Positions 55,701 through 58,640 of a stretch of 64,000 bases of DNA are shown here, one piece after another. The stretch's first letter is position 1; each line of letters begins with the position of its first letter. Origin of the DNA: Chrysaora quinquecirrha (Eukaryota; Cnidaria; Scyphozoa; Semaeostomeae; Pelagiidae); contig JACTAT010000033.1 in assembly GCA_014526335.1 (NCBI GenBank), positions 363,410-427,409 on the forward strand, read 5' to 3'. The position numbers and the translations under genes are program-made. The notes beneath the pieces were generated by a model that was not told where the DNA came from, did not search any database, and was given only the letters and a program-made list of their open reading frames with translations.

Positions 55701-57868
55701 CCTTTGGCTGTATAACTTCGGAGAGTTACTGCACGTTTTTATTGAGCTCTATAGTCCATCGGAAACGTCGCTGGCTCTGATCATACAGCCCTGGCTCGAA
55801 TCCCATCCATTTTGGCATGCCGCTATTGGAAGAATCTATCCTAGTGTTCACCGTTCATGGAAAATATATACAAGTGTATGGTGCTGAAGAGGGCTCAAGA
55901 TAACCAAAACACGAACAAATCAAAAGGGAGGAGAGCCTTTGGCTGTATGACTTGGAGAGTTGCTCAGCGATTTCATTGAGCTCTATAGCTCAGCGGAAAC
56001 GTCTTTGGCCGTCTGGTTATGCAGCCCAGGTTCAAAACCCATTTATTGTGGTATGCCACTTGTGGAAAAATCTGTCCTAGTGTTCGCCATTCATGACAAA
56101 TATATATACCTATGTATGGTGCTGAGCATAGCAAAGACACAGAAATGTCTAACAGGAGAAGATCCTTGTGTCAATAAAATAACCAAGTTACCTCCACTCC
56201 AAATGTTGACTTGTTAGCTGAATATTCATTCCAGTTAAGGCCTTGGTCGTTGCGCCAACATAACACCTAACATTTCGTCCAACTTTCTGCTGGAAATATC
56301 TTATCTGTATCTGAGTCTGTTTCTTTGTCGAAAATAAATGTTCTTAGGAGCTTGTAGTGTTAGAAGACTGAGTGCTGTTTTCCTTTTTTCGTCCGTAAAG
56401 CATGTGCCTTGCCTTATATGCGTGGAACCAATATTTGAGTGATATTCAAGCGTGGATCCAAATTGCTAGATACTTTTTGCCGGGGTTTTAGTGCAATAAT
56501 ATATAGCGTCTCATGACTCTGGTGGGAATGAAACAGATTAAGAATATAGATTCTGGAAGATCTTGTGTCTAGCTCAAAGTTTTGGTTTTTTCAATGATAT
56601 GGGTTTTCAGACGGTAAATTAGAGATGTTTTATCGAGCTGTTTTATTTTAGGCACAATCGAGAGATGCATGAAGTGCGAAAACGCCAGAAGGAAGAAATG
56701 GAACAGTTTTTAGAGAAGGCCATCAGACAGTTGCAGAGGACAGCCACTGCGCAGGAACAAAGTCAAGCGCAGGAGATCAGTCGTGCTTTGCAGGAGACTA
56801 GCAGAGAGCAGCAAGCATACCGAATGCACTCGTTACGCGGCAGTCATCTCAGGAAAACATGCAAAACATGCAAATGGAGAACGCGGAAAAGTCAACGAAA
56901 ACAGCCAAACTAAGTGACGATCGTAAATTAAATGAACTAACAATGAAGCAAATTGACTCAATGTCAAGACCAAATCGAACTAAATTACCAATGAATATGA
57001 TGATGCAACCGAAAACTGACTCAAGGACGTCTAGGCCCAGTCTTAATCAACTCAAACAGTTGAATCAACAGCAACAAATGTCCAAACCGGTCATTGGTGA
57101 ATCGACTACTGTTACAGGGGATAAGCGAAGGGATCAGAATGTCGCGACAACTGGCGGTAGTTCCTCCTCAGCGAATATGCCTCGCAAAAATGGCTCATCG
57201 TCAGGCAACATGAACCAACAAAAGCAGCAGCAATATCAGAGTTATCAGCAGAATTATCAGCCGCAACAACAACAGCGTGAGCAGAGCTTTACCAGCAGCA
57301 GCAGCAACAAAATCCTCAGCAACAACAACAGCATTTTAAGCAGCAACAGCGGGAGCAGAGTTTTACTCAACAGCAACCGCAAAATTATCAACAGAAACAA
57401 CAGCAACGTGACCAGAGCTTTTCTCAACAACAACAACAACAACAACAATTTCAACAACAAAGCGAGCAGAGGTTTACACAGCAACAGTCACAATGGCAAC
57501 AGACAACCACAGCGCATGCTTCAAACATGCAGGGATCGATGGTGTCATCCAATTCCACAATAGCGTCGAATGTTCAGAATAGTGGGGTAATAATGAACTC
57601 TGGGTTCCAACCTGTCATGACCCAGACAGGCCTAAACGAAGCTGTCACTGTTCAACTTCCTGTCACGTGTGTTGGGATGGCCTCTTACGCCAACGCGGCC
57701 CAGCTGCCTCAGAATCCTCCTTCGCATCTCCCTGTCACATGTAGTGCGCAATCTGGCAAAATCATAGCAACTATGCAAGGTTCTATCTCCTCCGCAGGCT
57801 CGATGTTCGTTGCTGCACAGAACACTGGCATTGACCCGTTTCTATACAGGGGTGCTAATACAAAGTAA
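16744..57868 (+). CDS. GRIP1: GRIP-type seven-PDZ scaffold protein (whole gene span, 5' incomplete)
   Basis: GRIP proteins are cytoplasmic scaffolds whose PDZ domains bind C-termini of AMPA-type glutamate receptors, ephrins/Eph receptors and trafficking partners. Twenty-three exons joined by GT-AG introns keep phase throughout and encode PDZ1 (exons 3-5), PDZ2 (6-8), PDZ3 (9-11), PDZ4 (11-12), PDZ5 (13-15), PDZ6 (16-18) and PDZ7 (20-21). Orthology is seen best in PDZ5 ([18 protein letters not shown]), PDZ6 ([29 protein letters not shown]) and PDZ7 ([15 protein letters not shown]), all close to mammalian GRIP1. The two-plus-four-plus-one PDZ spacing with long linkers also fits. The predicted product is near 2,300 residues, about twice vertebrate GRIP1, because of a long C-terminal extension. 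Five one-base frame corrections are needed. No start codon is identified, so upstream exons are missing. Confidence 0.9.
17125..17301. mobile_element. MITE, private word AAGAAAC
   Basis: A 177-bp element: TACACG T-run ATAAGAAAC at the left, GGTTTCTTGTATAAAA...TGTGTA at the right. AAGAAAC or GTTTCTT is repeated, and a GAGGCTTTTAAG box is present. Confidence 0.75.
17477..17508 (+). CDS. GRIP1: GRIP-like exon 2
   Basis: A 32-nt exon (acceptor TTTTTTTCAG, donor AAAG/GTATTA) reading [10 protein letters not shown] in the phase needed for PDZ1. It is a short linker before PDZ1. Confidence 0.6.
18094..18153 (+). CDS. GRIP1: GRIP-like exon 3: PDZ1 beta1-beta2
   Basis: Encodes [20 protein letters not shown] plus a split Gly. 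SLGLTIS is the carboxylate-binding (GLGF) loop and matches TTLGLTVSG of GRIP1 PDZ1. Phase 1 donor TTTCAG/GTAATA. Confidence 0.93.
18480..19022. repeat. Degenerate CACTAAACT-type low-complexity array
   Basis: Irregular repeats of CACTAAACT, ACACTAAAC and related words at 18480-18740 and 18930-19022, resuming at 19310-19345 after a SINE. It is intronic and has no coding potential. Confidence 0.6.
19024..19310 (+). mobile_element. tRNA-derived SINE
   Basis: The tRNA-like head has an A box (TGGCGTAGTTATTAGCG) and a B box (GGGTTCGAGCC). A body with TGGTTACCTGGTCGG follows. It interrupts the CACTAAACT-type array. The missing acceptor-stem pairing excludes a true tRNA gene. Confidence 0.65.
19509..19572 (+). 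CDS. GRIP1: GRIP-like exon 4: PDZ1 beta3-alphaA
   Basis: Reads [21 protein letters not shown] plus a split Lys. NIRPGGLAD matches the NLRQGGIAA segment of GRIP1 PDZ1. Phase 1 in, phase 2 out. Confidence 0.93.
20236..20381 (+). CDS. GRIP1: GRIP-like exon 5: PDZ1 beta4-beta6
   Basis: Reads [20 protein letters not shown], then [20 protein letters not shown]: the GD-x-I-L-x-IN core, helix alphaB and last strand of PDZ1. HGEIIRFVQ parallels HDEIISLLK of GRIP1. Donor AATG/GTAAGT. Confidence 0.95.
20669..20885. mobile_element. MITE copy, inverted relative of 51166-51400
   Basis: Starts with a G-run and GTACTCC and shares GTGGGTATAGAATCAAATT and ATGCATACTAAAGTCAT with the reverse complement of 51166-51400. 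Intronic. Confidence 0.6.
21052..21123 (+). CDS. GRIP1: GRIP-like exon 6: PDZ2 beta1-beta2
   Basis: Reads [20 protein letters not shown] then FKLRG. The position matches VEVTLHKEGNTFGFVIRG of GRIP1 PDZ2, but the loop is FKLR instead of FGFVI, so ligand binding may be atypical. Confidence 0.85.
21304..21717. mobile_element. MITE with CAACCTCGTC ends
   Basis: Ends CAACCTCGTCTTCAGG and CCTGGGGACGAGGTTG are inverted. A second copy in opposite orientation is at 50630-51046, and an end fragment at 42826-42842. The body contains paired GTTTCACA/TGTGAAA segments. Confidence 0.75.
21794..21869 (+). CDS. GRIP1: GRIP-like exon 7: PDZ2 middle
   Basis: Reads [20 protein letters not shown] then KSDVA and a split Arg. 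[12 protein letters not shown] parallels VVITCVRPGGPADR of GRIP1 PDZ2. Phase 1 in, phase 2 out. The donor is GTTAGT. Confidence 0.85.
22382..22527 (+). CDS. GRIP1: GRIP-like exon 8: PDZ2 end
   Basis: Reads [40 protein letters not shown] and IQYEICQP. The GDIVLAIN core and helix alphaB are clear. It is 146 nt, the same length and phases as the equivalent exons of PDZ1 and PDZ5. Confidence 0.95.
22741..23272. mobile_element. MITE with iterated CCACCACAGTAGTG word
   Basis: GCACTACTGTGGTGG or its complement and shorter GTGGTGGAT forms recur more than ten times over ~530 bp, in GTGGTGG orientation at the left and CCACCAC at the right. A fragment (CACCACAGTAGTGCGC) is at 24668-24683. Confidence 0.7.
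23375..23458 (+). CDS. GRIP1: GRIP-like exon 9: PDZ3 beta1-beta2
   Basis: Reads [20 protein letters not shown] then [18 protein letters not shown]...GLCL corresponds to LVEVAKTPGASLGVAL of GRIP1 PDZ3. Phase 1 donor GATG/GTAAGA. Confidence 0.88.
23512..23917. mobile_element. MITE, AAGAAAC word family (long form)
   Basis: T-run ATAAGAAACTATGCTCAG at the left, TTCTTATAAAGAAATGAGTGTA at the right. It shares the segment GTAGTAGGGTTTCTTAAC and about 200 bp with 42400-42595. Confidence 0.7.
23935..24255. repeat. Iterated GGATCGGATC / GTTTACACG element
   Basis: GGATCGGATC or close variants occur at least seven times, with GTTTACACG-type words at four places and an inverted overall layout. Related elements (GTTTACACGG with GAGCCGG words) are at 41070-41735 and 43600-43845. 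Confidence 0.6.
24380..24515. mobile_element. Partial AAGAAAC MITE
   Basis: Only the right end is clear: AAGAAACTTTTAAAACTAGG then TTTCTTATAAAAAACG. It resembles the right end of 17125-17301. Confidence 0.55.
24690..25007. mobile_element. MITE, private word AAGCAAC
   Basis: Copy of the 12888-13257 family, ending TTGCTTATTAAAAAATGTGTA. It contains AGCCCTCAAAGTTGCTTAAA and GGGAGACAGTAAGTGGAAAA. Confidence 0.8.
25114..25186 (+). CDS. GRIP1: GRIP-like exon 10: PDZ3 middle
   Basis: Reads [20 protein letters not shown] then GIAN and a split Arg, parallel to VIVIDKIKSASIADR of GRIP1 PDZ3. Phase 2 donor. The following intron is 7.6 kb and contains the two carboxylesterase genes. Confidence 0.88.
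25187..25873. other. Intron sequence, nothing recognised
   Basis: The start of GRIP intron 10. No exon, RNA gene or structured repeat was identified. Confidence 0.45.
25874..25879 (-). terminator. AATAAA polyadenylation signal, carboxylesterase copy 1
   Basis: AATAAA on the minus strand about 72 nt after the stop codon of the leftward carboxylesterase gene. Confidence 0.6.
25940..27735. repeat. Left arm of carboxylesterase palindrome
   Basis: High-identity inverted copy of about 28597-30390, covering the whole coding region and ~60 bp upstream. The spacer is about 860 bp. Confidence 0.85.
25951..27668 (-). CDS. Carboxylesterase/cholinesterase-like, GPI-anchored (copy 1, one frameshift)
   Basis: Intronless alpha/beta-hydrolase of the type-B carboxylesterase family, nested antisense in a GRIP intron. 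It hydrolyses carboxylic esters; the physiological substrate is unknown. The proposed start [10 protein letters not shown] opens a signal peptide ([12 protein letters not shown]). Landmarks are [21 protein letters not shown], the oxyanion WIHGGGY, the nucleophile elbow FGESAGGGS, the acid in NADEGTMFG and the His of [11 protein letters not shown], so the Ser-Glu-His triad is complete. The last ~20 residues are hydrophobic after a small-residue stretch, suggesting a GPI-anchor signal. A one-base deletion in a G-run near 27517-27521 (AAGGAATACC against AAGGGCATACC in the other copy) shifts the frame after SVDVYK. From there the frame is open to the end. About 570 codons is normal for the family. 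Confidence 0.88.
28010..28200. repeat. Degenerate GATTGAT-rich spacer repeat
   Basis: Diverged copies of the TCAATCCTTGATTA and GATTGATTTA words of the satellite at 30410-30815, located between the two esterase genes. Confidence 0.5.
28646..30378 (+). pseudogene. Carboxylesterase/cholinesterase-like (copy 2, nonsense codon and frameshift)
   Basis: A divergent, head-to-head paralogue of 25951-27668, also intronless. Start [12 protein letters not shown] (or the second Met at 28652) with a signal peptide, [33 protein letters not shown], nucleophile FGESAGAGS, acid NSDEGTMFG, His in [11 protein letters not shown] and a hydrophobic C-terminus like copy 1. Codon 29216-29218 is TAA where copy 1 has a Lys codon, a substitution rather than an indel. 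An A-run at 29594-29599 is one base short, moving the frame from 29600 on; copy 1 has the extra A. Both fall in otherwise well-conserved coding sequence, so inactivation is recent, or partly an assembly artefact. Read-through of TAA is possible but unsupported. Confidence 0.82.
30410..30815. repeat. ~43-bp satellite downstream of copy 2
   Basis: About nine tandem units built of ATCAATCAAGGATTGATCAT and TGATCACTATATAATCAAAA. Units differ by small indels. The palindromic TGATCA core recurs in each. Confidence 0.85.
30888..31430. other. Intron sequence with a hAT-like end
   Basis: CAGTGGCGCCGAAAAAAGAG at 30889 resembles a hAT element's left end, but no right end or target duplication was found. 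Nothing else was recognised. Confidence 0.35.
31480..31556. repeat. 77-bp hairpin
   Basis: AAACGGACATCATCG...ACAGTGATTAAAC pairs with GTTTAATCACTGTGCAG...CGATGGTGTCCGTTT around a ~12-nt loop rich in G. It may be a tiny MITE or the core of one. Confidence 0.75.
31655..31890. mobile_element. Foldback MITE with GGTCAAATCC core
   Basis: Palindromic: GGATTTGACCGTGAATAATG pairs with TTTTTCACGGTCAAATCC at the centre and CAGATTCGAATTCAGCACC with GGTGCTCAATCTGAATCTG further out. A relative is at 51890-52115. Confidence 0.6.
32427..32685 (+). mobile_element. tRNA-derived SINE (Ser/Leu-tRNA-like head)
   Basis: Starts with A box TGGCCGAGTGGTCAAGGCG and B box GGGTTCGAATC in the right spacing. The 5' and 3' acceptor strands (ACCTGCG, CAGGATC) cannot pair, and an unrelated ~170-bp body follows with a tail at GATTGCTTGCTTG. 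It is therefore a SINE, not a tRNA gene. Confidence 0.7.
32795..33412 (+). CDS. GRIP1: GRIP-like exon 11: PDZ3 end, linker, PDZ4 start
   Basis: Opens with [20 protein letters not shown], matching RCGALHVGDHILSIDGTSM of GRIP1 PDZ3, and ends in PDZ4 ([26 protein letters not shown]). Between lies a Ser/Arg-rich linker. Two compensating one-base indels are needed: an extra A in AAAA at 32898-32901, after which [13 protein letters not shown] completes PDZ3, and a missing base near 33175-33181, after which [19 protein letters not shown] reads on. The exon is 618 nt, exactly the length that preserves entry and exit phases, which supports an equal insertion and deletion rather than decay. Confidence 0.88.
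33495..33545. mobile_element. Possible pogo/Tigger-type end fragment
   Basis: ACAGTAGTTATTCGATTATC and TTATCCGGACTTCGATTATA look like part of a Tc1/pogo terminal repeat. It is immediately followed by an AAGAAC MITE. No matching inverted end was found. Confidence 0.3.
33545..33897. mobile_element. MITE, private word AAGAAC
   Basis: Ends TACATG T-run ATAAGAAC and GCTCTTATAAAAAAACGTGTA. AAGAACA words recur with GAGGCT/GAGCCTT boxes, as in 13412-13771. Confidence 0.75.
33898..34213. mobile_element. MITE, TTCCTTA (AAGGAA) word, one end decayed
   Basis: TTCCTTAAATTTTTT, TTCCTTGG and TTCCTTATAAAG recur, ending with TTCCTTATGAAAAAAATTCG. It abuts the AAGAAC element without spacer. Confidence 0.6.
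34317..34456 (+). CDS. GRIP1: GRIP-like exon 12: PDZ4 end
   Basis: Reads [40 protein letters not shown] and VEFDIT, close to [20 protein letters not shown] and VTLEIEFDVAES of GRIP1 PDZ4. Phase 2 in, phase 1 out. Confidence 0.96.
34622..34765. repeat. ~34-bp tandem repeat upstream of exon 13
   Basis: About five units of ATTCGAGATAACCCCACCC with a TTTAAATTTTACA-like spacer, ending ~75 nt before the exon 13 acceptor. Confidence 0.75.
34840..34914 (+). CDS. GRIP1: GRIP-like exon 13: PDZ5 beta1-beta2
   Basis: Reads [20 protein letters not shown] then GIVLSG. GRIP1 has [20 protein letters not shown] at the same place; this is the strongest single ortholog match. Phases 1 and 1. Confidence 0.96.
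34995..35487. mobile_element. MITE with AAGCTTTTTTCGTCTGA ends
   Basis: Long imperfect inverted repeats: AAAGCTTTTTTCGTCTGATA with GTATAAACGTCAGAAACAGACC at the left, the inverse at the right (35430-35487). Fragments recur at 36558-36870, 40039-40145 and on both sides of 49066-50127. Confidence 0.75.
35572..36303. mobile_element. MITE with iterated CAAACATTG / CCAAACGGTC words
   Basis: TTTGACCGTTTGGCC, AACATTGTT and variants recur about fifteen times. Ends GCCAAACCATCAAACAATG and TGTTTGATCGTTGTGCCAGG are inverted. Further pieces lie at 38028-38115, 40989-41065, 42055-42390, 45972-46010 and 55155-55375. Confidence 0.7.
36403..36472 (+). CDS. GRIP1: GRIP-like exon 14: PDZ5 middle
   Basis: Reads [20 protein letters not shown] then VAY and a split Arg. 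[12 protein letters not shown] parallels ISDIKKGSVAHR of GRIP1. Phase 1 in, phase 2 out. Confidence 0.96.
37028..37325. mobile_element. MITE with iterated GATATTTTTGGGT word
   Basis: Inverted ends GGGGGCACTCAAGGCTTTTG and CAAAAGTCTTGAGTGCCCCC. GATATTTTTGGGT occurs about six times inside. Confidence 0.75.
37416..37746. mobile_element. hAT-type MITE, 8-bp target duplication
   Basis: Inverted ends CAGTGGCGTAACG / CGTTACGCCACTG, a classic hAT terminus. The identical 8-bp CTCCATAA at 37408-37415 and 37747-37754 is the target-site duplication. 331 bp, non-coding. Confidence 0.93.
38266..38411 (+). CDS. GRIP1: GRIP-like exon 15: PDZ5 end
   Basis: Reads [40 protein letters not shown] and VKKDEEIQ, matching [20 protein letters not shown] and KIRKDEDN of GRIP1 PDZ5. 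It is 146 nt, as in PDZ1 and PDZ2. Its donor CAAG/GTAGGAA is copied in the adjoining intronic repeat. Confidence 0.95.
38401..38820 (+). repeat. Tandem repeat starting at exon 15 donor
   Basis: Five irregular units of 60-105 bp begin GAAATTCAAGGTAGG, GAAATACAGGTATGG, GAAATTGAGTTTGG, GAAATCAAGTTAAG and GAAATCAAGGTAGG, each followed by TTTTACAATCTCTATT-like and GTGTTGCACGGGGTTG-like blocks. The first unit starts inside the coding exon. Confidence 0.8.
38830..40350. other. Intron sequence, mostly unassigned
   Basis: Apart from an AAGCTTTTTTCGTCTGA MITE fragment at 40039-40145, nothing was recognised. Frames here lack splice context. Confidence 0.4.
40354..40667. mobile_element. Foldback MITE with GGCCTAGTTCAT ends
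   Basis: GGCCTAGTTCATGCATCAG...GCCGCAGCGAATT at the left pairs with AATTCGCTGCGGC...ATGAACTAGGCC at the right over ~50 bp. Non-coding, intronic. Confidence 0.75.
40815..40874 (+). CDS. GRIP1: GRIP-like exon 16: PDZ6 beta1-beta2
   Basis: Reads [20 protein letters not shown] then a split Gly. LGITISG is identical to GRIP1 PDZ6. It is 60 nt and phases 1-1, exactly like exon 3 of PDZ1. Confidence 0.96.
41070..41735. repeat. GTTTACACGG-type element split by a hAT MITE
   Basis: The outer parts (41070-41180 and 41621-41735) match 43600-43845 (ATCTAAACAGAGCCA, GATCCAAGAGAT, GAAGGCGTTTT). The hAT element at 41181-41620 inserted into it. Confidence 0.65.
41181..41620. mobile_element. hAT-type MITE, 8-bp target duplication
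   Basis: Inverted ends CAGGGCCGTCGC / GCGACGGCCCTG. The target duplication GATCCAAG is identical at 41173-41180 and 41621-41628. 440 bp, no transposase. Confidence 0.93.
42055..42390. mobile_element. CAAACATTG-word MITE, right part
   Basis: CCAAACGATCAACTG, AACATTGTTTGAC and AACAATGTTTGATTG recur, ending TGTTTCTCCAGGGCC as at 36303. Confidence 0.6.
42400..42595. mobile_element. Truncated AAGAAAC MITE (long form)
   Basis: Matches the left half of 23512-23917 (TAGTAGGGTTTCTTAACTTT, GTTCTTAGCAGTC, ATTTTCCGG). The right half is absent. Confidence 0.65.
42684..42747 (+). CDS. GRIP1: GRIP-like exon 17: PDZ6 middle
   Basis: Reads [20 protein letters not shown] then G and a split Arg; GRIP1 has [20 protein letters not shown]. 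It is 64 nt and phases 1-2 as in exon 4 of PDZ1. Confidence 0.97.
43600..43845. repeat. GTTTACACGG / GAGCCGG word element
   Basis: GCGTTTACACGGCATCTAAA at the left and TTTAAACGGCGTCTAAA at the right are opposed, with GAGCC(A/G)G words between. It ends directly before exon 18. Confidence 0.6.
43857..44020 (+). CDS. GRIP1: GRIP-like exon 18: PDZ6 end
   Basis: Reads [40 protein letters not shown] and IKRT, then a short linker. GRIP1 has [20 protein letters not shown] followed by KPLSEAIHLLQ. Donor AAAG/GTATTT. Confidence 0.97.
44336..45535. repeat. ~122-bp satellite, about ten units
   Basis: Units contain ACCCACCCATATGGGCGGCA, CATACCCGTACCC, AAATTATACTATAAGTACCA and CATTTCAGGGCC. Some units are 123 bp, so the minus strand stays open for several units and repeats a 41-residue segment; frame is lost in units of other length. 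It fills most of GRIP intron 18. Confidence 0.92.
45656..45792 (+). CDS. GRIP1: GRIP-like exon 19: linker
   Basis: Reads [40 protein letters not shown] then SQIMEQ. No motif; part of the long disordered PDZ6-PDZ7 linker. Acceptor CATCCAG, donor CAG/GTAATT, phase 0 exit. Confidence 0.85.
46240..46847. other. Intron sequence, nothing recognised
   Basis: No exon-like stretch, structured repeat or element end was identified between the CAAACATTG fragment and the AAGCAAC MITE. Confidence 0.4.
46848..47215. mobile_element. MITE, private word AAGCAAC (inverted copy)
   Basis: Reverse-orientation copy of 12888-13257: TACACTTTTTCAATAAGCAA at the left, TTTGAGGGCTGGACAAAAGT near the right end. The interior matches over its full length. 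Confidence 0.85.
47783..48949 (+). CDS. GRIP1: GRIP-like exon 20: long linker and PDZ7 first half
   Basis: A 389-codon exon, phase 0 at both ends (acceptor TTCTCCAG, donor CAG/GTGAGA). The first ~330 residues are Ser/Asp/Arg-rich linker ([15 protein letters not shown] segment near residue 48 reads [16 protein letters not shown]). The end is PDZ7: [36 protein letters not shown], then [10 protein letters not shown], against DMEDFGFSVADG and GLKPYDRLLQ in GRIP1. A basic insert (DSRRRRPSK) replaces the GGPGDLGG turn of vertebrates. Confidence 0.95.
49066..50127. mobile_element. hAT-like element with decayed ORF
   Basis: Ends CTGGCGGATTCAGAGGGG and CCCTGGATCCGCCCCTG are imperfectly inverted and resemble hAT termini (CAGGGGCGGATCCAGGG). 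It lies inside an AAGCTTTTTTCGTCTGA MITE, halves of which flank it. The 88-codon frame at 49524-49790 (ending [20 protein letters not shown]) could be a remnant but is not recognisable. No clean 8-bp duplication was seen. Confidence 0.5.
50630..51046. mobile_element. MITE with CAACCTCGTC ends (inverted copy)
   Basis: Reverse-orientation copy of 21304-21717, sharing CCCAAATCGAGTTTCCTCG-type and GGACAGCGGAGTTTCACATA segments. Confidence 0.8.
51166..51400. mobile_element. MITE copy, relative of 20669-20885
   Basis: Starts GGGGGGGTACTTGACCC; contains ATGATTTTAGTATGCATTTG and TTTGATTCTATACCCACTTT, complementary to the copy at 20669-20885. Confidence 0.6.
51890..52115. mobile_element. Foldback MITE with GGTCAAAGCC core
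   Basis: GGGCTTTGACCG pairs with CGGTCAAAGCC around a ~40-nt loop. The outer parts (CTTGGTGCAAAGTTT and AAACTTTGTACCTAG) also pair. Related to 31655-31890. Confidence 0.6.
52150..52284. mobile_element. Short MITE, AAGGAACT/AAGAACT words
   Basis: AAGGAACTGTTAAGGACC at the left and AGGTTCTTTATAAAATAAAA then AGTGTGTA at the right. It belongs to the same build as the AAG-x-AAC elements, with mixed words. Confidence 0.55.
52771..54916 (+). CDS. GRIP1: GRIP-like exon 21: PDZ7 end and repeat-rich C-terminal extension
   Basis: The exon opens [33 protein letters not shown], which continues KKYDRILQ from exon 20 and has PDZ topology (strand, helix alphaB, last strand) but little sequence likeness to vertebrate PDZ7. 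A long Ser/Thr/Ala/Glu-rich region follows, with a ten-residue tandem repeat at 53941-54270 and a Ser-rich end ([16 protein letters not shown]). A one-base insertion in an A-rich stretch at about 53222-53240 must be removed: before it the frame reads [11 protein letters not shown], after it [16 protein letters not shown]. The exon is 2,146 nt; minus one base it is 715 codons, exactly matching phase 0 at both ends. Donor CCG/GTAATA. Confidence 0.88.
53941..54270 (+). repeat. 30-bp coding minisatellite, about eleven units
   Basis: Units GAAAGTAGAACAGACAGAGG plus CTGGGCAGAA encode [10 protein letters not shown]. The array is nearly pure; first and last units diverge (EEQTEAG, EQTETG). The antisense strand is also open across it because of the composition, which is not evidence of an antisense gene. 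Confidence 0.95.
55155..55375. repeat. CAAACATTG-word repeat, internal part
   Basis: AATGTTTGACAATCAATGTT and GGCCAAACGGTCAAACG match the 35572-36303 family. It lies in GRIP intron 21. Confidence 0.55.
55436..55533 (+). CDS. GRIP1: GRIP-like exon 22
   Basis: Acceptor ATATCCTTAG, donor ACCAG/GTATTA. Reads [20 protein letters not shown] then [12 protein letters not shown] and a split Arg. It is phase-compatible with both neighbours and has no known motif. Confidence 0.82.
55690..56125 (+). mobile_element. Tandem pair of tRNA-derived SINEs
   Basis: Two ~200-bp copies (55690-55890 and 55932-56125) share CCTTTGGCTGTAT, ATTGAGCTCTATAG, GGAAACGTC and CCTAGTGTTC. The second has a B box (GGTTCAAAACCC) and A-box-like GAGAGTTGCTCAGCG. 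They are intronic in GRIP. Confidence 0.6.
56126..56651. other. Intron sequence, nothing recognised
   Basis: The end of GRIP intron 22. No element or exon was seen up to the acceptor TTTTATTTTAG. Confidence 0.45.
56652..57868 (+). CDS. GRIP1: GRIP-like exon 23: terminal coiled-coil and Gln-rich exon
   Basis: Opens [40 protein letters not shown], a strong coiled-coil/charged helix, then a Met/Gln/Asn/Ser-rich tail with long Gln tracts and [13 protein letters not shown] repeats, ending [12 protein letters not shown] and TAA at 57866-57868. Two missing bases must be allowed. One is near 56800-56856, where the frame moves into [20 protein letters not shown]. The other is at 57292, where the repeat reads AGCTTTACCAGCAGC against AGTTTTACTCAACAGC in the next unit. 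In the corrected frame the tail is open to the stop. Without correction it would end at about 56913. Confidence 0.85.
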
Positions 57869-57899
57869 ACTTGTTCGAACCGCTTTTGGTTTAAAATTG

Positions 57900-58011
57900 A
57901 ATAAATGAAAATTTTCAGTAATTAATTATCTAGTAAGGTTTCGAAAATTGTTATTTGTTAATAATAAATAGTTTTGTACATGAAAATATCGTTAGATGTT
58001 GATTGAATAAA
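57900..58011 (+). terminator. GRIP1: Polyadenylation signals of the GRIP-like gene
   Basis: AATAAA occurs at 57900-57905, 57963-57968 and 58006-58011, within 145 nt after the stop. The region is AT-rich with a GT-rich stretch after the last one. Confidence 0.6.
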
Positions 58012-58333
58012 CGAGGCAGACCTCGTATTGATGGGACACTGGGATACAAGGGTGACATTGATTTAAAATGTTGACAATATTTTGTGGTTCGTGCTTGTTG
58101 ATTTTGCACCTAATTTATACAGAATGTACGGGCGACTAGTTATGGGGAGGGGGGCGGTAACATTGTTAACATCTATTTTATTTCTGTCAATGTTATTTCC
58201 GTCCCAGTATTTCCGAATTGTTGATAGCTGACTATCGCAGAGTTTTATGTCGTTTCTGTTCTTTTGCTCTGTGATGTTCGTGGCGAACACATTTAAGAAA
58301 TTTCTTACTATAAGAGTCATTATATGTTGAGTC

Positions 58334-58640
58334 CGGGGGGATACTTAGCATATTTTGTTGACGGAGTGCGCACTCCTTTCCGGGCATCGATTTCGCCAAT
58401 TCTAGCGCCGGGTATCGAAAAAAGGCACTTTTTTAAAGCCGGTGGCCAAAAGGGATATTTTTTTAGAGTTGACTATTACTTCAATGTTATGCAGTGTATT
58501 TCTTACGTTTTGGAGCATAATTTTTGCCGATTTTTCTAAAGAAGTGTATCATTTGCGAGGGGAAATTCTAGAGCCGGGTCAAAAACTATTTCTTGGAGTG
58601 CACACCCCCGTACCGATTATAGTCAAGTACCTCCCCAGGA
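58334..58640. mobile_element. MITE-like element with GGGGG ends
   Basis: GGGGGGATACTTAGCA at the left faces CAAGTACCTCCCC at the right, and GAGTGCGCACTCC / GGAGTGCACACCCCCG pair next to the ends. The interior shows GCCGGGTATCG and GAGCCGGGTC words. Confidence 0.45.

Noticed and set aside
57257..57484. Minus-strand Leu-rich frame
   Set aside because: Complement of the Gln-codon tracts of the last GRIP exon.
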